A DNA stretch of 64,000 nucleotides from Atriophallophorus winterbourni. Lineage: Eukaryota; Platyhelminthes; Trematoda; Plagiorchiida; Microphallidae. How positions within the stretch are numbered: the stretch's first letter is position 1; every line of letters starts with the position of its first letter. Below, one piece after another: positions 55,431 through 64,000 of this stretch. The notes below the pieces were generated by a model. That model saw only the letters and a list, made by a program, of their open reading frames with translations, was not told the DNA's origin and ran no database searches. The position numbers and the translations under genes were made by a program. Location: NCBI GenBank assembly GCA_013407085.1, contig JACCGJ010018937.1, positions 1-64,000 on the forward strand. Direction: 5' to 3'.

Positions 55431-57770
55431 CCTTTTCGCAGAGACATAGGGATTTAACGTCCCTACTCATTTAGCTGTCATCGATTTTAATTATCGCCTG
55501 TCTAACAAGGCCATCAGTTCCCAGATGGGTAGCAATTATCAACTCCATAGGCCATTTACCTCGTTGACAATTAATCTTCGTTAGATGGAGGTTCTGCTTG
55601 AGCTTGAGACACTTACCAGTTGTTTCCATCGTCGGAAGATATTCATGCTTTCAACGTTTCCGCAAGTTATCTGCCAACTGACGCGCTTGTCGACATCTTT
55701 TTGTCATTCTTTCTCTCAAAAGAATATTGCCGTCGATCAGACTAGCGTTAGATCTGTGAAGCAACAAATCATTTGGAGAGATAGCTGATGGTCGTTCAGG
55801 GTCATCATAAACCTGGACGATCTGTCGATCATTCATCATTTTTTCAGCTGCTGCAAGTGCAGTCAAGAATAATTCGCCCAAAACAACCTGTTCCTTTACA
55901 AGATGGCTCAATATCTGACATATTGTTCTGATCATCCACTGTTACACTCCAGCGCGATGGCTGGCTGATGGGGGATTGAAATGCCTTTCTATACCGTGTT
56001 GAGCTGTGGCGTCGGTAATACGGGTTTGGTTCAGAGAACGGAAAATCTTGTTTATTTCTGTTTTAGCTCCAACGAAATTATATTCATCGTCACTATAGAA
56101 AGCGCTTGGAGTTTCTCTCCTACATACGAATCTATCAAACGCCATTAATAATGCGTCTGTGGTAAGGTCATGAAATAATTCAATGTGGACTGCTTGTATC
56201 TCCATGCAAGAAAACAAACAGCCATAGCGGTTGTCTTCGCCTCTCTCTCGCCTAACACGGAAGAGACCGAAATAATCAACACCGGTGTGGCCAAAAGGTG
56301 TGTACACTCCTGTCGCTTCTGAATGTCGGGAGGGGCGTTATTGTCTGATGGCAAGGATGAGCATGGAGTCGTCTGCACTCCATACACAAACGCAACATTC
56401 GTCTCACTACCGCGATTTCCTTCAAAATATAGTACTCTCGACAAATACTAGACAGCACATGTGAATCTACGGAATGCCAACATATTAAGTGGTGATGCTG
56501 TATTATCAAGTCGGTGACTGTGTCTTTCTTTGGTAAAATAGGAAGCCATTTCTCCATTCTCTTAGATACGCTGCCCCCTAGGCGAATAACTCAATCTACT
56601 ACAACTGGCTTGAGAGCGAGTAACCTGCTTTTGTTTTTTATTGTGCTCAGCTACCTCTGGGAAGTATTCAAAATTTAACATACGTATAATGTCTTTCCTG
56701 GCATGCTTAATCTCCTCGGGCTTAATACTACCAATATCAGAAGCGAGGACCGTTCTTCTGCGCATCTTAACGAGTAGGTATATTTTGAACTTGCTGAACC
56801 AAGAAATTGTTCTCAACATATTTATTCATCCATGTCTGCGTGCTACCGTGTTATGGAACCATCGAATGTTTGCCAAGTTACTGCTTACGGCGACGAATTT
56901 TATGAATTGTATTGTAGTATTATTGATTACGGGAAGGGACTCATTCAGCGAAATTCTTTTATCCGTTAACAGGAAGTTGAGTCTATCAAGCCAAAACCTA
57001 AGTTTCTTTTCCGGTCTAGACTCTATTCCTCTGGACGCAAAATCTGCAGGATTGTGCTCTGATTGTACAATGCGCCATTGTGACAGGTCGGATAGTTCCC
57101 GTATTCGTCTGATACGATTGACTACATAGGTCGCATACTGTGACGAGGTGTTTGATATATATCGCTTAACAATTGCCGAATTAGTCCACAGCGTCACGTG
57201 ATTCAATTTTGAATCTAATTCCTTCACCAGTTGGGATGACAGCTTGCTAGCTACAAGTGCTGTTGTCAACTCTATAGGGGAAAAAGTGATAAACTTCACG
57301 GGGCCGCGCGTGATTTCCCGCAGAGAGAGCGACATTGACGTTAGCCATTGGTTAGTTAAACGCACAATAACCGGACTCTGATGCATCGGAAAACAGGCGC
57401 CATTGTGACAGGCGTACAATCATTGTTATCTGGTATCAGGCAACGTGGAACATCTAGAGTAGCAATTATTGTATTCAAGGACAACCACGTGTTATACTCC
57501 GTTAATGCGATTCCATCAAAGTTAGTATACCAAATCAACTTATTTCGACACGCTTCCTGCAAAATTAATTTCGTAAAATGTGATATAGGGGCAACGAAAC
57601 CCAAGGATTTGGAAATTGATGCTATATAAGCAAGATGTGACCTTCTAGTCGGATGATGAAAAGTTTCATGCGTGTCATACATAAAGACATCCCTGTTCAA
57701 ATTCCACTTCTCTCAACGGATTCTCCGAAAAGAAAATTGCTCATGGACGTGGATGTTGACTCAGAACTTA
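55430..57770 (-). pseudogene. BEL/Pao retrotransposon pol fragment: RT end, RNase H, integrase
   Basis: On the minus strand, in order: TRRSHLAYIASISKSLGFVA (end of RT, near 57,640). RNase H-like region: LWTNSAIVKRYIS, RRIRELSDLSQWRIV and HNPADFASRG (57,190-57,010). Integrase zinc-binding region: LPKKDTVTDLIIQHHH and CMECRRLHA (56,530-56,340). Integrase core: FGHTGVDYFG, IQAVHIELFHDLTTDALL and FYSDDEYNFVGA (56,300-56,030). Then ERHFNPPSASHRAGV and MIRTICQIL. The last block WPMELIIATHLGTDGLVR (near 55,540) is the C-terminal region. Frameshifts occur between segments, and LTRs, gag, protease and most of RT are missing. Confidence 0.85.
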
Positions 57771-57779
57771 CGTTACTTA

Positions 57780-58590
57780 ACACTTTATTTCTGTTTTAGG
57801 ACCACTTAACCAGCTGGTATCCACCCTGAGCAAAATGTTTTTTTCATTTTTTTAAAATAATTTTTCGACATTCTACTGACTTGCTGTGTATTCGCAATTT
57901 TTTTTGCTCCGACACTTCTGCTCATATCTTCGCCGAATCTGCTGTGATTTCTCTCATTCCATGAATTATGTTCATTGCTCTTGTTTTGCTCTTGTCAACG
58001 GATTAGCAGCAAAGTTATCATATCGGCGTTAATCTCACTGTTTACTCACGCGTGCATTTTTTCAATCGCTTACTACTCTACGGTTCCGCTATTATTGCGA
58101 AGATTGCCTCGAGCCATGCATTCTGATACTTGTTTCTGTGTTCTAGCTCGTGTGGTTGAAGAGTTATAGTGGATTATGTGATACATGACGAAATCACATG
58201 TTCCAAAACAGCCACCCCGACCCGTCGACTAAAAACGTGTCACAACCGAACAACTCACTCCAGGATACTAACATAATTGAGCGCATCACGAGATCCAACT
58301 TTCGGACAAAAGATCGATCGATCAAACTGTAACAGCGACATTGAACCAACTTGACCTCATTGTCAAATGCCTGGACCTGGCGAACGCAACAATGGTCACG
58401 TCCGGCTCAGCTGATAGGACGAATCTCGACACGCATAATTGTCCCGAAGTCACGTGCAAAGCATGCGAATATCCGGTAAGTTACATGGGGCTCAAAGTAA
58501 TAACGTGTTTTATGTTTTCTGGTAAAATCCGTGGTAAATGCGACCGTAATTTAGCCCTTGATTCGATGGCCATGATAAATAATGAGGGGG
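57780..58590 (+). pseudogene. CR1-like LINE 5' fragment: leader and start of ORF1
   Basis: The leader shares TTCTGTGTTCTA and GTGTGGTT with the minus-strand copy at 19.6 kb. The frame 58,341-58,590 has VTCKACEYPV and KIRGKCDRNLALDSM, the beginning of the PHD-like finger, but with Phe for one Cys and Arg for the His. Homology ends at about 58,590 where the right arm of element X begins. Confidence 0.65.
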
Positions 58591-58744
58591 TGATAATGGG
58601 CATTGCGAGAGTTATGTCACTTTGTCGAGTGTTAACTACAATGCGTACTTTTCTAACCCAGACAGTGTGCCAGGTCGTCAAAAGTTGTTTCAGTGAACTG
58701 TTGCTAGAAGCTCCTTATACCGAAAACATGTTTGATCGCTGACC

Positions 58745-59038
58745 ATGAGTTCGAGCGTCCTCATGCGTGGTGCATTCATTGTATTCGGTCATGGATCACA
58801 TGGTCATGCATGCTGTCATCCGGCGATAACGGATCGAGGAGCATGCCCCCCATGCGGGACGCATTCCCTGAATCCGATGGACACCAAATATGCCAGTGAG
58901 TACTGCTATAACTTCAACCGGATAAATGGAAGCGCGGCTCAGTGCTGTCAACATGACACCTGTAAACCTGCAAAAGGTCGGACGGCTCAAAGGTGCCTCC
59001 CATGCTTTGCTCATGCATCAAATGTTCGAAACATTTGA
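58745..59038 (+). CDS. small Cys-rich frame of element X, right copy
   Basis: A 97-codon frame from ATG 58745 to a stop at 59,038 starts two bases after the TGA of the preceding frame. The Cys pattern HACCH, GACPPC, YC, CCQHDTC, RCLPC parallels the left copy. The preceding frame (58,598-58,742: VMSLCRVLTTMRTFLTQTVC, then SCFSELLLEAPY) is likewise open in both arms. Function is unknown. Confidence 0.4.
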   Translation: MSSSVLMRGAFIVFGHGSHGHACCHPAITDRGACPPCGTHSLNPMDTKYASEYCYNFNRINGSAAQCCQHDTCKPAKGRTAQRCLPCFAHASNVRNI

Positions 59039-59939
59039 AATTATAGACAGCTCCCGTCCCTAAAGATGTGTAGTTGACATGTGAAATTGTTTATAGATGG
59101 CTTTGACCTTTTCTTTGAAGCATACGCATGATAATTGAATATGAGGTACAATAATTGGTTTTGCCCAAGCGTCGATGACTGACATTCTGATTTCCGGGTC
59201 GTCAGTTAGTGCCGTCATGTTCGTTAATAATATTGATTTTCAATTACTCATGAGTAGCAAACTTTAATTATTAGATTCGACTTTGTATCGTTCGGAATTG
59301 TCACATTTACAGTGTAGGGGGTGACGTTTACCCGTTTTATTCCGGGGATAGCCAGGTGTGACGATATGCTTAAGCTGTATGTTTGAAGCCGCGTGGCTTC
59401 CGGGTCGCAGTGTAAATGTTATATTCACACTTAAGTTAAGTTAATAGTTTGGCCTGTCTGGACTTCCTAATTTATGCTGCTAACAAATTGTACACATACA
59501 TTTTCGAAGTTTTCAAATATTTTACCAGAAATTGTCTGCATCTTTTTCTCACACCATTGTTATTTTTTAATCTTTCCCGCCATTTGTTGGCTCGCATTTC
59601 ACTTGAATGCACCTGCGCCATATTTTCTGCTTATGGACGCTCGTAATTGATATTGAAACTAATCCCCGATTTTCAGTGTTGAGATAATTTTTCGCATTTG
59701 CGTATATTTTCTTAGTACCGCTATAAATGGAAAATTGTTCTTCAAGAATAAATTCGTTCTGCAACGTTTGGACAATTCTTGTGCGTAACTTTATCCGCGT
59801 TGGAAACGATTATAGATTGCAATTTCGAGATATTTTCTTTATTTACACTTCTAACGGATCGACTTCAAACAACTGAAGATAGTTAAAATACCAAGTCCTG
59901 AATTACACTCACGGTTCAAAGATATCTTGAACGGCTAAA

Positions 59940-60830
59940 TAGTTTGAAGCAAAAGCATTTGAGACGACTGCTCTTTTGGATTGGTAAAATAGAGCATTCT
60001 CAACGTTCAAACGTCCAGCAGACTTCAAAATATGTGAAAATGACTATTAGGCTTGAAGTATCCTCAGTAAACAAATATACGCGGATACTGGGAAATTTCA
60101 CGATATTTATGATGAGATCAATAGAGCGATCGAACCAAACAAAGTTGAAACGGCTCCAAATAGGTCTCTTTCTGCTATTCTGGTTTGCCAACAAAACTCG
60201 GCAGATGAAGAGGTATGTAGAGCACTTTTCTTCTCACACAAGCGGAATCACTTAAACATTTTGAACGGTCATCAACTTCTAGACAGTCACTTTACTATTG
60301 ATGAGCTCAATAATGCAATCGACCGCTTATTATAATTTCTAGGCGTCTTGTGACGGTGGAATTCCACATGGGATTATTAAATGTTGTAAAACATCATTAT
60401 TGCAGCCTGTTCAACATTCATGTCTAATGTTCTGGCAGAAAACGTGTGTCCCACAAAGGATGTTAGAAACGAAGTCCATCACGCTATTTGAGAATAGGGT
60501 GGTAGGGCGACTGCAAAAATTACAGAAAATTCTCCTATCTGAATGTTGTAGGCAAATTGATCGCTGATGCCATACACATCCGGTAATAAGTTTCAGCTGA
60601 TAGAGATTTTACTTTATCTCGGTGTGTCGTATGCAGTAAAAGATCAAGCGTTGACAGGATTTATTCCCTAGAACAACTTCAACAACACTGTCGGGAACAG
60701 CTTTCGTGATTATACGCTGTTATTATTGATTTGACAAATGCATTCGAATACGTCATCACGATGAATATTTTCAAAACGGCAGATCATTTAGAAAGCCTCT
60801 CAATATAGGTCGAAATGGTTATTTTGCTGT
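59940..60830 (+). pseudogene. RTE family B linker and RT 5' part in the right arm
   Basis: DIYDEINRAIEPNKVETAPN (about 60,103-60,160), then a WVEHFSS-like block, DELNNAIDRL (60,300), and after breaks DLTNAFEY (RT motif A, near 60,735). It parallels the 5.0-5.6 kb element. It runs head-on into a minus-strand copy. Confidence 0.7.
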
Positions 60831-60839
60831 ATTGTGGTA

Positions 60840-61560
60840 CGAAAAACAGTCCAATAGCGAATTCAGTTGCTTTTGGGAATGGGCAAAAAAGGGCGCATCG
60901 TCGGCAAACACAAGGTCGCGGATTCGCACATTTTGTGCCATGGTTTGTGATCTCAACCGGTTTAGGTTGAAAAGCTTGTCATCACTTCGCGTGCGTAGGT
61001 AGAGACCTCCTGTCCTCGTCCTGAAAGCGTGCTCTAGAAGCAGAGCAATGAAATGCCGAACACTTTGAGAGCAAGAAAACGTCCTTGTTTGACGCCTCGG
61101 CGAATTTCGAAGGCTTCAATGGAATGAGTCCTTCTTGCCTGAGTGGAACGAGATAACGAGTTTGAGCAGCTTCGGGAGGGCAATCAATCAAATGAAGCAT
61201 TTTGAAAGAAGCCTTCTTGCTGACGTATTTGAATGCCTCTGTTAAATCAATTGAAACAGCGTATATTGACATATGCTATTCACGACACTTTTCTTGAAGT
61301 TCTCTCGGGGAGAAAATCATGTCAACGGTTGATCTTCTCTTGCCAAAGCCACATTGAGATTCGGAGTAAATACTATAAGCTAAAACTTGCAGCTGGATCT
61401 GTGAGATTTTAGCAAAAAATTTGCATACAACATTCAAAATGGGATTTTTCTGTAATTAAATGTCAAAACTTCAGGATTGCAGATGTGATTCCATCGGCTA
61501 CCAGGGATTTGTTACCTTCAACCTGCGTAGGTTGTGCCGCTCTATTTCGGAATTGATACA
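60840..61560 (-). pseudogene. RTE family B RT, motifs A to C, in the right arm
   Basis: On the minus strand: YSESQCGFGKRRSTVDMIF (61,365-61,310), MSIYAVSIDLTEAFKYVSKK (motif A, from 61,272), LIDCPPEA, then HAFRTRTGGLYLRTRSDDKL and IRDLVFADDAPFFAHSQKQL (motif C FADD, near 60,893). Stops separate the segments, and the QG block is missing. It shares about 230 bp of inverted homology with the plus-strand piece beside it. Confidence 0.8.
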
Positions 61561-62505
61561 CATAGCGCCTATAATCTATGGCAGAATTTTTGATCACATT
61601 TCGGTTGATAGTATTACATTCTTGCGTTTTAAAACTTGAGGATGAATACTGGCTAGAGCATTATGGTTTTCTAAGAAAAAAATATTTTAGTGTGTAATCT
61701 ATCAAGATCGGTTGCATACCGGGTTTCAGCCTTGTAATTTTGGTAGAGGTTCGATAGAGCGATTTTTGATTTACTTTACTCCACTTTACTTAACATTAAT
61801 TTACTCCCAAATGAGATTTGTGACATAATTCTATAATTGGGTAAAATGTGCGCAGGCTAATTCTGTTTTGGCAACCATATTAATAACCTATGCCAATTTT
61901 CACTTTCCCAACTATTTTTTAGTGTGATTGCTACAATGATTTGTGACATATGCAAATTTCAAATGTATCATGTCGGTGTTGTAATCTATCATTGTTATGC
62001 AGTGCTAGTCTTGATCACCGAAATCCATCGAACGCTCCCATCGTTTCCATCAAGCCAAAGATATCCAATTTATATTCAGTTTAGTTCGTTTAAGCATTCT
62101 ACTGGCGTTGCACACATATTAAGAGAGCAGAACGAGATCGTCGATCGTTCAAGCGAAAGGTGATATTAAACATCTAAAACGGCAGTGGCTTCAGAGGTAA
62201 ACCATTCTAGGATACATATCTATTGCAAATTTCTTCGTAGTATATATTTGAAAAAAGGTTATACAACGGTACGTGATCGTGCAATTTGGAAAATTTATAG
62301 ACTAGTGATTGAAGTGGATGATCTGCTCGCTTAGAGAGTTTGAGCAGATTGAAGACTTTCATAATTAGTAGTTGGGAATCGTACTATCTTCCAAATTGAT
62401 GCATTGCATTCTAGAGCATAATATTGTGCAGTTACGGTGAGGTTCGTGAAAGGTCAACTACACCAACGATACAAATATCTGATTAGTCTAGCTTCAAGTT
62501 ATACC

Positions 62506-62699
62506 CTTGTTGTATTATATGATTTCAAACGTTCAGAGATATTAAGAGACAAAGGCCGTAGACTAGGCTTTAATCTTCTAAAACTGAAACACAGGAGCTG
62601 TAACAGAAAAGGAGAGACGTGAGATATATATACGAGAAAAAGGTGAGTTAATGAATCACTATATTCTTCCCCGCTGCAAAATAAACATGTTGCTGAACA
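62506..62699. other. short unassigned stretch
   Basis: It lies between the right arm of element X and the gypsy sequences. Nothing was recognised. Confidence 0.4.
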
Positions 62700-62975
62700 C
62701 TATGCCTCTCGATTTCTAAGGGCATATGGATGAAGTCTCTCTTGGTTCTTTTTTAAGAGTTCGTATGTTGAAGGAGTGCCGACGTTAGATCCATCCTCGT
62801 GTGGAATCGTTGAATGGTCATTTTCGTCGGTATCGTCATTGTGAGAGACAAAGTCAGTCTGCATTTCATTTGATTGTTCATCACCACGTGGGGCCAAATG
62901 TCGCAAAGAGACAGTTTGTTCTTTGTCATTACGGAGGCGTACATGTGCATACCGTGGTTTACATTCCAAAACTTC
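62700..62975 (-). pseudogene. Ty3/gypsy integrase C-terminal fragment
   Basis: The minus-strand frame reads PRYAHVRLRNDKEQTVSLRH, LAPRGDE, then an acidic linker and HPYALRNREA. This is the variable C-terminal end after the integrase core of gypsy-type elements, usually W-R-A-VRL-NG-E-TVS---LAP. It stands head-to-head with the RT/RNase H sequence that starts about 10 bases away. Confidence 0.7.
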
Positions 62976-64000
62976 TACTTCATCTGGCTGAAAATACTAT
63001 TACCCTTTCGGGTTATCAAGTATCCAAAGGAGTGACCAAACCAGACCCGGAACGGTTTCGCGCTTTACGAGACCTTCCACCCCACTGCGACAATAAATCA
63101 CATCAAAGAGTGATCGGCATGTTTACTTACTACTCACATTGGATTTCGCGATTTTCCGACAAAATCACACCATTGTTACATAATTCAACTTTCCCGCTCA
63201 CACCTCATGTGTAACAAGCATTCAACGGTCTCAAAGCGGAATTTGAAAATGCAGCTGTTGTATCAATTGACCCCAAAACACCGTTGACAGTGGAGACAGA
63301 TGCATCTGACATTGCTATAGCTGCAACCTTAAATCAAGAAGGGAGGCCTGTCGCCTTCTTTTCTAATACATTATCGCCTTCTGAAAAAAATCATTCATCA
63401 GTCGAAAAAGAAGTTTACGCTATCGTCGAATCTTGCCGTAAGTGGAGACATTACCTCATTGGAGTTCACTTCAAACTTATAACAGATCAACGCTCTATGG
63501 CATTTATGTTTGATGAAGAGCATAAAAGCAAGGTTAACAATGATAAAATTTCACGTTGGCGCTTAGAATTATCGGAATTTCGTTACGATATTGTGTATCG
63601 GCCTGGTAGGGACAACCAGGCGGCTGACACTTTGTCAAGAGCTACGTGCGCCTCAACACAGTCCTCGGATCTGAAATCACTTCATGATGCCTTGTGCCAC
63701 CCAGGTGTTACACGTATGTTTCATCATGTCCGATAAAAAAACTTGCCGTTTTCCCACTCGAGAAGTAAAACAAATGACTCTCGGATGTAGCGTGTGTGCG
63801 AAAGTTAGACCAAAATTCCATAAACCTGATGCTGCTCATCTCATCAAAGCTACGCAATCATTTGTGAGATTGAGCATAGACTTCAAAGGACCTATTCCTT
63901 CGAAAACTCGAAATACATTCATTCTGACTATAGTAGACGAGTATTCACGATTTCAATTTGCCTACCCATGTCCCGATACTTCCTCTGCCACTGTACTGAA
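62976..64000 (+). pseudogene. Ty3/gypsy pol: end of RT, RNase H, integrase start (continues past window)
   Basis: ENTITLSGYQVSKGVTKPDP (62,990-63,050; end of RT) is followed by RFRALRDLP and FTYYSHWISRFSD, then a stop at 63,212. The RNase H frame (63,284-63,736) has VETDASDIAIAATLNQ, KEVYAIVESCRKWRHYL, ITDQRSMAFMF and VYRPGRDNQAADTLSR, so catalytic Asp and Glu positions are kept. The integrase zinc region is HDALCHPGVTRMFHHVR, then a stop at 63,734, and in another frame CSVCAKVRPKFHKPD. The core start IDFKGPIPS and IVDEYSRF has its first Asp. Only a few lesions are seen, so it is fairly young. The element leaves the window at 64,000. Confidence 0.85.

Larger units (their letters stand above)
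58591..62505 (+). repeat. right arm of a large inverted repeat (element X)
   Basis: This is the partner of 52,349-55,258 in opposite orientation. It is about 1 kb longer because it keeps 60,273-61,313, which holds two head-to-head RTE family B pieces. Outside that block the arms are colinear (1.68 versus 1.74 kb inner part, 1.19 versus 1.16 kb outer part). Both arms end at the same points inside and outside, so X has defined ends or arose as one inverted duplication. Confidence 0.85.

Noticed and set aside
62801..62960. 5' part of the plus-strand frame that runs into the gypsy RT region
   Set aside because: It is the reverse of the minus-strand integrase tail; plus-strand homology starts only at about 62,985.

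Overview
The window is eukaryotic, AT-rich nuclear DNA from what looks like a digenean flatworm (fluke). Several things point that way together: fragments of CR1-like and RTE-like LINEs, gypsy and BEL/Pao retrotransposons of the kinds abundant in fluke genomes, hammerhead-ribozyme repeats, and a gene built from tiny symmetric exons like the micro-exon genes (MEGs) known from schistosomes. The low GC recalls blood flukes. The species is not determined.

Layout: 0-35 kb is a graveyard of nested mobile elements. It holds a CR1 reverse transcriptase (1-1461), an RTE (3.4-5.6 kb) fused to a hammerhead tandem repeat (5.6-6.2 kb), a ~4 kb segment present twice in direct orientation (copy A 7.1-11.25 kb, copy B 19.9-24.8 kb) and once partly inverted (copy C 24.85-25.9 kb), a pogo/Tigger DNA transposon relic with intact TIRs (13.02-14.16 kb), a second RTE family (15.4-18.15 kb), several CR1 5' and 3' pieces, a 691-bp retroposon with a clear target-site duplication (23,981-24,671), and a nearly full-length but broken CR1 (30.05-34.84 kb). 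Copy A carries exons that look like part of a real single-pass membrane protein gene on the minus strand; copy B is decaying.

From about 35 to 50 kb recognisable elements almost vanish. This quiet zone coincides with the main discovery: a minus-strand gene (49,843 to 36,796) with a TATA box, a signal-peptide exon, about twenty exons of 6-33 nt (most exactly 21 nt) each bounded by AG and GT, all after exon 2 in one splice phase, and a terminal exon ending in a stop codon in that same phase. The joined frame is open for about 172 codons. A hammerhead ribozyme with all core bases present lies antisense in one of its introns.

From 50.6 kb to the end mobile elements return. A large diverged inverted repeat (52.35-55.26 and 58.59-62.51 kb) encloses a minus-strand BEL/Pao pol fragment and a CR1 5' fragment. 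The window ends in a gypsy RT/RNase H/integrase region. No rRNA, tRNA, CRISPR or bacterial operon structure was seen. Element coordinates without an ORF, splice-site or repeat boundary are approximate.
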